Source: Quillaja saponaria (Eukaryota > Streptophyta > Magnoliopsida > Fabales > Quillajaceae). Taken from it: 64,000 nt of DNA. The DNA is taken from assembly GCA_029379385.1 (NCBI GenBank), contig CM055612.1, positions 18,414,001 to 18,478,000 on the forward strand, in the 5' to 3' direction. Shown here one piece after another: positions 13,101 through 24,040 of this stretch. A program made the position numbers and the translations under genes. The number at the start of each line of letters is the position of its first letter. Positions within the stretch are counted from its first letter, which is position 1. The notes under the pieces are model-generated. The model saw only the letters and a program-made list of their open reading frames with translations, was not told the origin of the DNA and searched no databases.

Positions 13101-13270
13101 GAAAAAGAAGTTAAGAGCTTTGTTGATTTGAAAACAGAGAAGAGAATGAATGAAAGTTCAGGTCTTACTTTATATTTGTAATTTGAAAATTGAAACTTGA
13201 GAATTTAAATTCATTAATGAGCTTATAGAACTTGATCAATTCGATTTGTTGGATGAATGAAAATTGTTAT
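10140..13270. repeat. Local repeat, copy B (upstream of PLC)
   Basis: The most complete copy of the family described at 1890-4560, in the same orientation. Its left limit is near 10140 and its right limit near 13265 (GTTGGATGAATGAAAA), where copy A abuts the PLC 3' end but copy B runs into AT-rich sequence with no PLC exon. The 11483-11700 part is missing or replaced in copy A but present in copy C. There is an A/G-rich stretch with a GAA/AAG run near 12987-13035. No intact gene. Confidence 0.8.
11279..11379 (+). pseudogene. Mutator-like transposase N-terminal fragment in copy B
   Basis: Plus-strand reading ESEYVELVHVNGE, then an acidic NLDSDDSEDSLRDN and a stop. The aligned position in copy A (2860-2943) keeps the preceding HHDGQFV motif. 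A PB1-like block followed by an acidic DSDxSED run is the usual start of plant Mutator-like transposases. Both copies are truncated, and the rest of a transposase is not visible. Confidence 0.35.
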
Positions 13271-15596
13271 TTGTCTCTGTCTTAATATATAGTTAATGAT
13301 AAATTATAAATTTATTAATATTAAAAAAATAAGTAAAAAAATCATTAGTTATAAGAAAATTACCATTCTATTAATATTAAAATGAAAAAAAAATTAGGGA
13401 AGAAGTAAAAAAATAAATAATCTTTTTGAAACAAAATAACAACTAAGAGTATTTGTGTAATAATAAAAACTCATAAGATATTTAAGAAAATAAAATTTCT
13501 TTTATATTTATAAACAAATAGATAAATTTAACAAAAAAAATTAAGTTCATAAATTTATTAAAAAAATAATCTTAATATTATAATGGACATTATTACCATG
13601 ATTAATATTTCGGCATAAGTCCTATATAGAGAAATTGACCAAAATCCTAAAATAAAACAGGTTGTTCTCTTACACTTTACTTTTCTACTGCTTTATATAT
13701 TATTCCTTTAAGCTTATTGACTTGATCGTCGAAGCTTTCACAAGTCTTAAGGACGGCCACTCACAGTTCAGATCACATTCATATAAAAGACTATCTCAGC
13801 CTGGTCTAATCTAGACTTAACACCTAGTCTTCTTCTGAGATAAAGTTCCTCGCTTCTATTTCGTAAAGTTGTAGATGAGTTTATAATGAACAATACTTAT
13901 GACTCTCCCAAAAATCCAAAAAGATTGGATTATGAAAATGGGGTGTAAGGTTTGCCATCAAAATATTAGGGGAAATGGATTGCTGACATTAATAACTATA
14001 ACATATTAGAGCCCAAAGATGAATTGAACCCAACCCAAATATCTTGATTGTCCATACAAATTTTTGTTTTATATTTTTGTTTTTATATGTCGAGCCTATT
14101 GAAGTTTTGGGCCTAAATATACATGAGATATTAGGCCATTTTTTAACCTTCATAAACACGAGATTTTATACACACCATGAATTCCATCTCCAAAATGCTA
14201 AACCAAAGTAAATTTTTATGGGAAGAATAAGTGATAAAGAGACCATTGACAATGATAGAACTAAATATACTTGGAAAGATGATGCCAAAATAGAAAGATC
14301 CATAAATAAAAAAAATGAAAAAAAATTGGTAGATAAGAATGGAATATTTACATAGTCAAAGTAAAGATGCTACTATCTGGTAAGTAATTTTCAACTACAA
14401 AGTGAGTGGAAATATTGAATATGTCCATCCACAATTGTTAAAGATATTGGCAAAATCCAATCAAACTTGTAATGGGGACCTTCACACACCCATACTCTGT
14501 GATTGGTTCCTAACAAACCGACCACACTTCATATCAATTCCTTTCTGCTTTGAAAATGTAGTCACATCAAGCCCTATCTTATCTTTAAAGTTAGAAACCC
14601 ATTAATGGCATAAACTTGAAGACTATGTTTGTCTTGTAATGGTAAAAGAAAAGTATCTAAGTATACCAAACACGTGCAATTAAATTTCGTATTTACTTCT
14701 GATATTAAAAATTAATAAACAAATAAGTTTTTATTTTTTATTTTTATTTTATTTTGTAATTTATAAACTCAATTGCCTCTTCGAACTAAAAAAAGAAATG
14801 AAAAGCATCATTCTCTTACACCAATTATACATCAACATGTTTGGTTGTCTCATATTCTTCATGCAATGTGATTTTGTGAAATATACTTTTGTTGGTCAAG
14901 GCCAAATATAAGATTAGCTTTTAATCAAAGCCATTGAAACATTTAGGTTAGCTTATGCAACATGTGGTATGTAATCAGATCCATATCATTATTTTTATAA
15001 ACACACCTCCAACTGAAATTCAGTCACTCTCTTTCTCTCTCTCCATGAACAAGACAAAGGTTCCTTTGAATTTTTCAACCACAGAACAAAGACCATGCCC
15101 ACAAATGATGTTACCCCAGAAAGCCACCATAATGCACCCCATTATCAGTTTCTATCCTTTTTTTACAATTTTCATCGTGACCACTTATGAAAAAGAACGG
15201 CCCTGATCTATCGAATTTGAACTCGGTACCATCTTCCTCAATTCTCAACTGAGCCATTTTTGTTGGAGTTGTGGTAATCTTCTTTATTCACCACCATCAT
15301 TGAGTTTGATTCTTTCTTGTAATAAAAAAATTATAAGGACATGAAGTTGCCTTTGACAAGCCAAGATGTATTTGAAAGATGTTTTTGCTAGGTGGCCAAA
15401 ACAGGTCATTCTTTTCTGATATGTTAGTAATTAGAGGACGACCACGACCTAATGGTCGACAAATTACAAACATATATCATTATTAGATTTAGCTATTCAG
15501 ACGGTGATTGATGTATAACAATAACTTAACAATCGTTTTGAGGTAAACACAGGGTTACAATTCTTTTTGTGACAAGTCTAAGATGTTAAAAATTTG
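13271..15596. other. AT-rich spacer, no gene recognised
   Basis: Mostly A/T runs (13280-13600) followed by moderately complex sequence. Open frames at 14402-14605 and 14955-15206 are short, lack recognisable motifs and do not start at ATG in a convincing context. I could not assign this stretch to a repeat family. Confidence 0.5.
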
Positions 15597-16850
15597 GCTT
15601 AATTATATTTTTTAGTCCCTATATAGGTAGATGAGCTAGTCAATTTAGTCTCTATATTTTAAAATCGTAAATGTCATTTTCATAATTTCTAAAATTATAC
15701 AATATAGTCATTGCCATCAAATTGAACATAACAGAAATTAATATCACTAATGACTGTTTACGTGATTTGTTTACGGATAAATAAAAACTATATGATATGA
15801 ATAAAATAGAATTCTAAAAAAAATTATTATCATTAGTTAAAAAAATGTTAAATATATGAAAAAAAGTAAAAACCAAAAACAAACCCCCAATCCTAGATCC
15901 ACCGTCACTCAGCCATAATCAAACCCAATTTGTTGCATCATCTACACCAAAATCTATTCTTTCCTCTTAATGAATCGAACTGAAGAATCCATTGTTTCCA
16001 ATCCTCGTTCCTTGATTTTCTTGACAATATTTTCATATAAAACCCAAACCCATCTCTTGTTTTCCTCTCTTTTCTCATCATCTTGTTGTCTCAGTTTGGC
16101 GCGGGTGATTTTCATCCAATTCCGACGCTTAACTCTGGTGATGGTACCAGATTTAGCTATGTGAAGTCTTTTTTTTGTTGAGTTCTACAGCAAAGTTTGA
16201 CCATTGAAGACACCCATATCGAACTCATCAATCTAGATTTGGGAACAAATAGGTTCAGCCATGGATGTTGTACGTCCCACAAATTAACCCTTTGATCTTT
16301 GTTGAGTTGAGCTTTAACTCACCCTTATGAACTCGGTCCAGGAAATCCACCTAGGTCAGTTGTGAACACTGATGCTGGTAAAAAATTTAACCTTTCCAAT
16401 AATGAAATTAAAGACCCAAAACTCAATTTTATGTGGATCTTTTACGTTGAAACTTACAAGGGATGTCTATCGAGGAGAATACTGAATACGTGGTGGTGAG
16501 GCAAATGAAGCAAGATTAACAGTGGGGGTGGAATGAGAGATGTGTGGTTCTAGGACTCTTTAGTTGGAGGTGTTTACATTTGTTTTTGTTTTTTTATTTG
16601 TTTTGCATATTTAAATTTTTTAAAATAATATACATATATATATTGTAATTTTTATTTTAACTTTTTTTTAATATATTGTATATTTTATAAGTGGCCGTTA
16701 GTGACATCTTCTGTCAAGTTAAATTTGACTACAATAACTACATTATATAATTTTAAAAATTATGAAAATGACATTTCACAGTTTGAAGTATAGAGACTAA
16801 ACTGACTACTTCATCTAATTATATGGACTTAAAATTATAAATGAGCTTAA
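15597..16850. mobile_element. DNA transposon with long (~155 bp) imperfect terminal inverted repeats
   Basis: The left arm (15597-15757) and the reverse complement of the right arm (16692-16850) align end to end. Both read AGTCC near the outside, then TTTAGTCTCTATA, then AATGTCATTTTCATAATTT, then TAAAATTATA, then AACAG or GACAG and CACTAA. The 930-bp interior has no transposase that I can recognise. Long inverted repeats without a transposase suggest a non-autonomous Mutator-like element, but I could not find a clean 9-bp target duplication, so the superfamily is tentative. Confidence 0.7.
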
Positions 16851-17581
16851 CAATTTATTTGTCACCTTTTGATAAAGAAAAGTTGGTCCGCAGTTGTTCA
16901 GTTTCATTTATTCGAATTTTCATAAAGGATCGATCATCTTTCTTCTTAATAATCAACTTGAGACCTACATATTTAACATGAGACTTTACATTTTTCACAA
17001 GTTAAAAACAATGCATATCTTTCTGAAAAAAATTAGTGGAAACAAAGAAACACATTGGATATCTATTAACATATATTTACTTCTCAAATTAGTTTTGACA
17101 TTGCTAATTGCTATTACATCAATTGATATTTTTTGAGATTCTTAGATGAATGATTGCTTTAGTAACTTACATTAAAAATAGCATATTTGGTAGCATTGAT
17201 AATGCATTTTTATTATAATGCTTTTAAAACAGGAGAACACATCAGGAATAGTTGCAAAAAATTTCTTGCTTTATATATGATCATGAATTTTGTTATTATT
17301 ATGTTGATCTTCTTTCAAGTATATAATTTCGATAGCGGTGTTATTTTGAAAATCATAATATTGCTTTTCCTTTATAACCTATCCTATGCCCCACCTGTAC
17401 AAAATCATGAATCCGTTCATGAGTGTAGTTTCATATGCAACAAAACATGCTGTCTCTCACAGACACAGACATTCCAATTAATATATATATTGATCAGCAT
17501 AAAAGTGTAGAAAAACACAGATCAATGTTGATCAGTACTTTGTATTTGGATTCTTATTTTCAGATCTGACTGATCTTGAGT
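16851..17581. other. AT-rich spacer downstream of the DUF3339 gene
   Basis: No coding similarity recognised. Open frames at 16894-17136 and 17187-17510 are hydrophobic by composition and have no motif. The part next to 17582 will contain the 3' UTR of the small gene on the minus strand. Confidence 0.5.
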
Positions 17582-17788
17582 CTAGACATAGAGGTGGATG
17601 TTAAGAACAACAAGAAACAAAACAAGAAGCAAACCGTAGATAACAGTGTGTACAAATATAGAAGCAACACTAATCTTCATACTCATAAAATCAAAGGGTC
17701 TATTTTTCCCAGGCATCTGAAACACCATTCCTGGTGACAAAAATGCAAACAGTGCAGCTGCTGTGAGAGGACCTGCCCAATCGTGCAT
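17582..17788 (-). CDS. Small DUF3339 family membrane peptide (68 aa)
   Basis: A single-exon frame of 68 residues, exactly the usual length of the plant DUF3339 family. It begins MHDWAG, where relatives begin M(A/S)DW, and carries the diagnostic central block SPGMVFQMPGKNR (relatives: TPGLLFQxPGxxR). It ends in a long hydrophobic segment (about residues 42-63) followed by NIHLYV (relatives: GVHIYTG). Two membrane segments (about 5-20 and 42-63) are predicted by eye. The molecular function of the family is unknown. The same frame is open upstream to an ATG at 17869, adding a 27-residue serine-rich extension. I chose 17788 because the family starts at the MxDW motif. It stands alone between PLC and SMXL. 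Confidence 0.88.
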   Translation of the reverse strand: MHDWAGPLTAAALFAFLSPGMVFQMPGKNRPFDFMSMKISVASIFVHTVIYGLLLVLFLVVLNIHLYV

Positions 17789-18300
17789 TCTATTTTTTCT
17801 ACACAACATAAAGAATGAAGAAGAAGACGAGGAACCGAATGCAGAGGATATACTTAAGAAAAAGGACATATAATTACATTATAGTGTCGTCTTTTTGAAT
17901 GGAATTGGAATCCCATAAAGTTAAAACGACTATATATTATCATAATCTTTCACTTTAATTTATATTCCTGCTTTTGTGACCATTATATCTGTTAGTATTT
18001 TCTCTTGTGGTCAAATCAATAAGGAAGGTAGTGGTAGATACATATATAAATGAGCCATTTGCATTCAACTGCATTACTAACAGCTAAGGGTGGTCCATAA
18101 ATGATAAATAATGCACCATCTTTTTCTATAAAGAAAAAATATTTTTTTCTCCTTGTAAACGAAGGTTGATATTTTTTTTTTGGTTAAAAGGATAATGCAT
18201 TTAAACAGCTAAGAAATATAGAGTTCATACATCTCCATATGACTTAGTAACCCATCTAATTTGTTATTATTAGAGCTTTTTCTCAACGGGTGACTGTCGC
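17789..18300 (-). promoter_or_regulatory. Upstream region of the DUF3339 gene
   Basis: 5' flank of the small minus-strand gene. It is AT-rich with a TATATATT-type string near 17930-17940, a possible TATA element, and a GAAGAAGAAGA run just inside the leader (about 17815-17828). No other element identified. Confidence 0.35.
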
Positions 18301-18309
18301 GGGTTTCAA

Positions 18310-18510
18310 TTTCTGGAGACCCCAAAGCTCCGCTAAAGTAACGGTACCCATGCCAATTTTCTTTGAAAAACCACAATCCCAATATCTTTGGTCATCTCTA
18401 ATGAAACCACCAGAACCAGTGACCCTTATGTTTACCTAAAGTGGATCCATCATTATTTAATTTAAACCAGTTGATTATTGTTGGGAGGACTCCATTTGAT
18501 GCTCATGGCA
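18310..18510 (-). pseudogene. LINE-type RNase H (RVT_3) relic
   Basis: Minus-strand translation, with frame changes, shows the ordered motifs IKWSPP (18505-18480), KLNNDGSTLG (18460-18435), then GGFIRDD, GFSKKIGMGTV and AELWGLQKL (18335-18315). This is the first half of the RNase H-like domain found at the end of plant L1-type LINEs (W-x-P-P, K-x-N-x-D-G, G-G-x-x-R-D, A-E-x-W-x-L). Upstream frames to 18690 probably belong to the same dead element. Confidence 0.72.
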
Positions 18511-20461
18511 CTCATATTATGGTTAGGGGGTTGTCTAACCAAGAACATGAACTCCGCAGATTTTGCTAAAATTAATAGAGTTAGCAATTGCTGTAACAAT
18601 AAAAGGTTTATGTTGGAATATAAAGAGGTTTCTGCCAGAACAAAGAAGCTGACACCCATAAGCAAATAAGGTACTCCAGGATTTTTCATCTAGAAATTAA
18701 GAGTATTATTAGTGCAATTAGGTTGAACCAAAAGAGAAAGAAACTTAGAATGGGTGGGGAGTGCTTGGTCCATTTGCAGTGATAGAGGAAGTCTGAACAC
18801 CACTACCGTTCTTATTTGGCATCATTCTCTAGTCCCGTTATAAATGACTAGTTTTTGACCGAATCAAAAAGATAATTAGTAAAATACACGTAGGTTAATT
18901 CAGACATATTTTACCTCTAAATTAAAACAAAAATGTTATATGCACAATTTTTTTATACAAGTGACATGTTAGACTCTCATCTTTACAACCCAAATAACAC
19001 ATTTATAATCCTATTTAATATTTATATTTCCAAAAAGTGTGTGAAGGTCAGAAATTTTTTTTTCTTTCAAAATGAACAAAAAATAACTAAAGTGGAGGGA
19101 TTCGTTTGTTAAAAAAAAAAGTTTGGGATATTTTTACAATTCTCCCAATCAACTCAAATTAATGGTCATACCTCTCCCTCAATTTACAAATTGGCTGAGG
19201 CTTTAAATTGACTGAAAGCAATATTTGAGTATTGTTGTTATTTGGTCTGGGCCAAAAAGAGGAAACAATCCATGAGTCCATGAGCAGTAGCACAAGAGAA
19301 GACCAATGAAGTAGGAGAGAATATAAGTAAATACATTGCAAGTATTCCAAATTAAGCAAAAGTCACTTTTTTGAAAAAAGTGATCATCAGTTTGTAAATG
19401 TGAGAATCATTATCCAGAAATTGATGTTTGAAAATATCAAATACCATCCACCACAACCTGTATCACCACCACTACCACAGCACCACCACTTAAATATACC
19501 TCCAAAAAGTCCCACTTTCTTCTTCTTATTAGTCATTTACTTTTATCATTATCAACCTTCTATAATTGAAATCATATCTGCCACAATATCTCTCATGCAT
19601 GCGCACATGCACTTAAACAGAACATCAAGATGTGATTGGATACGTTTTGAAGCCTTTGTATTTCTAACACTTGGCACAGTGTTTTGCAAGTTGGTTAATG
19701 TTGTGATTCCGAAACAAGATGTCACAAGCAAACAACTTTTCAAGAAGGGAGTTGGGGTTGGCCATTTAGAATTTGAGAGGCCAAATCTTTAGTGAAAATG
19801 ATGTCAAGATTAGCCTTCAGGAAAATTAGGATCATATGTAGCCATCCAACTCCTGCATTATAGGAGAGAGAAAAAGATTATTAAAGATCCTCCACGTTGT
19901 CAACATCTTCTCTTTTGTGACACATTTTCCATTTACCTTATTCCTAGCTTTTAATTTGTCATTTTCCCTTGATATTTTTTTGCCTTTTATATATACATAC
20001 ATATATATATATATATATCAAAAGCACAATCTGTCTTTATTTTATGCCTAAGAAAAAGAATGAAGTTAACTAGCATTTATAGAATTAAATTATTATTTTT
20101 CTGACAATATGATTATAGGGGTTTTCATGTACTATATTGCGTGATTACTTTATTTAAAATGTAAATTATTAATTAACTTTCAACATAATAATCTAAAGTT
20201 ATTACGTCACGAATCTCATATTTATTTAAAATTATCAATTACAAATGAGTTAATTTACATTCATTTGTAGATATATTATTACCTATTTTATAAATATTTA
20301 ATTTTGAAAAAACTAGTGACTACAACATTACTCATTTCCCATATATGGCATATCTCCTAAAAAAATGAGCAAATATTGAGATAGAAACATGTGTACAGGA
20401 CCACACAAATGCCATTAATTAGGTTGATTTGTGATGTGACTTTAAGGTGGATTTATTCGTT
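18511..20461. other. AT-rich spacer, no gene recognised
   Basis: The 18511-18870 part may be further LINE debris. The frame at 19400-19792 is open for 130 codons but is low-complexity proline/histidine then random composition, with no homolog I recognise. (TA)n tract near 19990-20018. Confidence 0.45.
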
Positions 20462-21775
20462 AGTTGCATAACAAGGACGTGCTTATGTAGCAATTAAATT
20501 AGACTTCTTTCTAATTTATATATTGCTTTCTTAAATTGATAAAAATCGAAACCTAAAAGAAAACAGAGCTGCCATTGTATGAGATAGACTTGCCTGAATT
20601 ACATATTTAGAAGAAAAGTAATATTTTTGCCTAACCCTACAACAATTATTTTCATTTAAACTGAGCAATGAGTACTTGCACAAAATATTTATAGGTAAAA
20701 TCACCAAAAATATTTTAGAACTTTATTTTTTGTTATTAAAAAAAGTTACTAATTTTGGTCATTATTTTTTAGAGAAGATGATAAGAAGATAATTTGATCA
20801 TCTTCAAAATTTTATTAAAATTTGAACCTTAAACCTTATATTATTGAGTCTTAATTAAATATCAATTTAAATGTTTAAATACTCATTAACCAAAGAAATT
20901 GAGGTTACATCAGCACTTTTCTTTTTATTTGGTATTTTTATAAATATTATTTTATTTATATTTTTGCTAAAAAATATTATTCTACTACTTGGTCATAATT
21001 GGTATATAGCGTCAACTCTCTTTCAGTCGGATGCCTCCTCGTCGTTTTTTTTTTTTTTTTATGACTCCTAAGTTGTTTACGGTTTGCCTTTTGCATTTGA
21101 GAGTGACTCAGCTGCCATATGGTGACTCATGATTGGTTGGCCAGTTGCTGATTGGGATTTTTATACTGGGATTTATTTATTATTGTTTATCTTAATACAA
21201 CAAAAGCATTATATATCATTGAGCTTATTTATTTTATGTTACTGTGTTTTTTTACTTTTAAAAGAAATATTTCCTTTATTGAAATGTGAGACACTTCTTT
21301 ATTTTCAAAAGTAACTCTTAAATTTAATAAATACCTATACTGGGCTCACGATTGTAGCATACAACTTTCTCTCTTCAAGAGCTATTTTTTTTTTTTTTCG
21401 TTTTTCGTTTTTCTTTTATATAATTAAAAACTCTATGAGAGGAAAAAACATAAAATGATCTAAACCCCTATAATAGAAACTAGCCATTATGAACTTTCAT
21501 AAAACAATAATTTCTTCATATGTTAAAACAATAATATTGAATTATTTTGTTGACGTTAAAAGATAAATTAGATAGGGTGAATAGTTTGACAAATAAATAT
21601 TTTTCTGTTTAAAAGCCAGACACACAATGAACAATTCAAACAGTAACAAATTAAAAAGATGCGATGCTTTAAGAGTGATTGAAAGTTATTTTGATAGTGG
21701 TTCACTAAAATCTTGTTGAATACATCCATTCTTCAAGCTATACTTAAGAGTTCAATCTACTAATCCTTAATACAA
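20462..21775. repeat. Local repeat, copy C (partial)
   Basis: Matches copy B from about 11483 to 12818 and copy A from about 3140 to 4160, same orientation. It begins GTTGCATAACAAGGACGTGC and fades after GAGTTCAATCTACTAATCC. It lacks both outer ends that A and B share, so it is a fragment or an older copy. A poly-T run lies at about 21044-21060. Confidence 0.78.
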
Positions 21776-22251
21776 CTTATATATATATATATTTATAAGA
21801 AAAAAATCGATTCAATTTAATCAATTTGATATCAGTTCTTTTTGTTTTTATAGTTCTTACCAATCTTGGCCAATCTAATTATCAAAATGTTTCTTAAATT
21901 CAACTCGATCTATTAAAATATTTGAGATAACTTTTATCATTCTATCACTGTTTAAATTTTTATTAAAATTATTGATGTGTAGTAATAAAATATAATATTT
22001 TGTCACGTGTTCTAAGTAGGCAAAGAAAAAAAAAAAAAAAAACCCATTCCTCATTCTCATATGTCCACTTTTACACTAGCCTTTTCATCATAGCTCCTTA
22101 AAAATCATAAAGTAGCTTTTTTTTTTTAATGATTTGGACATTTTAATCTTATTTAATTTTTTTAATGACAAGAAATACAAAATTTGGAGAACGGATCCCA
22201 TAAAGTGTTTTCAGCTAGAGAATCCATGGAGAGTAACGAAAAAGGCACCGT

Positions 22252-22287
<36 letters not shown>

Positions 22288-23484
22288 ACACTAAATTAAG
22301 TTTTATTCAATGGTTTGGTCTTCTTCAACGGTGGAACTTCCCTTATTCATTGTCGCAGTTTGAGAACTTATGGAGATCATTTTCAGGTTTGAAGGATAAG
22401 ATAACCTTAATTAAGCCTAGGAAAATATGAGTTGAAGATAAAGGATGATCTAATGAGTTCAAATCTAGGTTTAATTTACTCCATCTAAACTAAATTTTAC
22501 TAAATCCTAAATTCTAAGAAAATTTAGTTCTATTCAACAACGTAGTGCAACATGTGTACACATTTTCAACAAAATTCAATCTAAAAACGAGATGAAATTA
22601 GAAAAATCTCAATTCATACAATTACTAATACAAATCTCTCTACAGCAGGAGCAAGATCCTTAGTGAGTTTCCAATTACAAGATTCCAGCTCTACGTTCAA
22701 GCTCTTAACCTTTTCCAACCCGGCCTTCAGGCCACCACAACCTTCAAATCCCTGAAGAAGAACGCGTTCTTCTGGGTGGAAGAATAAAAACAACTCAATT
22801 TTTTCTTTTAAAAATAAAAATAAAAATAAAACGATGAGTTTTTGTTACTATTCTCGGACTCTCCAGCAAAAAGTTTTTCATGGGATCCTGTTCTCCATTT
22901 TGACTTGATTGATAATATTTTCAAATATTTTAAAAATGTTCGAGAGAGAGAGAGGAGAGAGAGAGCATGAGACTGCAAAATATTTTTATGGTTAAATATA
23001 ATTAACAAAAATATGATACCATAAAGGCAAAAGGTGTAATTTTATCTTCTATTTTTTGTCACATTAGTGATAAAAATATTATATTTCAAGTCACAAGCAA
23101 TTTTTGTCTAAAATATCAACTGTTTTAGTCTAAGGGAAGAAATTGCAGATACTTTAAAATATGCTTAAATTTTATGTTTTTTAAAGATAAATTTGATAAA
23201 ATGGATGATATTTTAAAGACAACTGACCAACCTTGGGGATTCTTACATCCTAAGCTATAATTATTAATTGTTAGAAACCATTTTTTTTATTTTGGTACAT
23301 AAAAAAAATGTGACCATTTAGTCTAATGTATTGTATCACTATTTAAGTAATCATCAAGTCATTAAAATCATTTGATCTAAGAAAGCCAAATTTTTCATTC
23401 ATGCATGTTTTCTTATGACCATCAATCACATTGTTCCATTATGTTATTATTTTTGTCGACGCGTTCACTTTTTTTTCTTTTTTC
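21776..23484. other. AT-rich spacer with (AT)n tract
   Basis: Contains a TA-rich microsatellite at about 22252-22287. A short non-AT-rich patch at 22640-22790 translates to FKSLKKNAFFWVEE just before a stop, reminiscent of the Gypsy reverse transcriptase/RNase H junction. One 14-residue match is too little to call. A GA-rich tract lies at 22941-22965. Confidence 0.4.
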
Positions 23485-24040
23485 TTTTTTTTTTAGTTTT
23501 TAAAGTTTACCAAAAAATTTAGTTTAGTTCTCACAATTTAAATTGTGTCAAGTGATTACTTTAATTTTATTAATTGTGTCTAATTAGTCCTAAGCGTCAT
23601 CTTCTTTTTAAATCACTAACTTAAAATTATTGGCATACCATTTAATGTTGCTAATGTTTCATTTTTATTTAAATAAAATATTTCTTTTTGACATATTGAA
23701 TGTTTTACTATATTTAATTTCAATTTTTTTTCCCTCTTTTTAATGTTTCACACTTTCTTGCATATATTATAAAAAAAGAAGTTATTTTTTCATCATGTGA
23801 TAGTTTAAATAAAGAAGAATTTAGTTGAAATTTACAAGTTTTAAAAAATAATTTAATTCTATAACTTAATTTAGACAAAACAAAGCATTTCTTCACTTTT
23901 ATTTAAAGAAAAAGAGATTAAGACTAATTAGAAACAATCAACAAAATTGAAAAATTAATTAGACATAATTGAAAATATGAGAACTAAACTAAAATTTGTG
24001 ATAAATTTTAGAGACTAAAAAGATACTTTTGCATTCTTTC
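23485..24040. mobile_element. MITE-like element with ~110 bp inverted arms
   Basis: The left arm (23485-23600) and the reverse complement of the right arm (23910-24040) share, in order, TTTTTAG, AATTTAGTTTAGTTCTCA, ATTGTGTC or ATTATGTC, and TCTAATTAGTC. The interior (about 310 bp) is AT-rich and non-coding. Superfamily is not determined; the outer edges lie in poly-T on the left and are hard to place. Confidence 0.6.

Noticed and set aside
17187..17510. Hydrophobic 107-codon open frame next to the DUF3339 gene
   Set aside because: Hydrophobicity follows from T-rich DNA; no conserved motif and no plausible ATG context.
19400..19792. 130-codon open frame
   Set aside because: No recognisable domain, low-complexity start, AT-rich surroundings; probably chance.
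22733..22790. Possible Gypsy reverse transcriptase peptide (FKSLKKNAFFWVEE)
   Set aside because: Only fourteen residues match and neither the preceding VQxLTG region nor any flanking motif is present.
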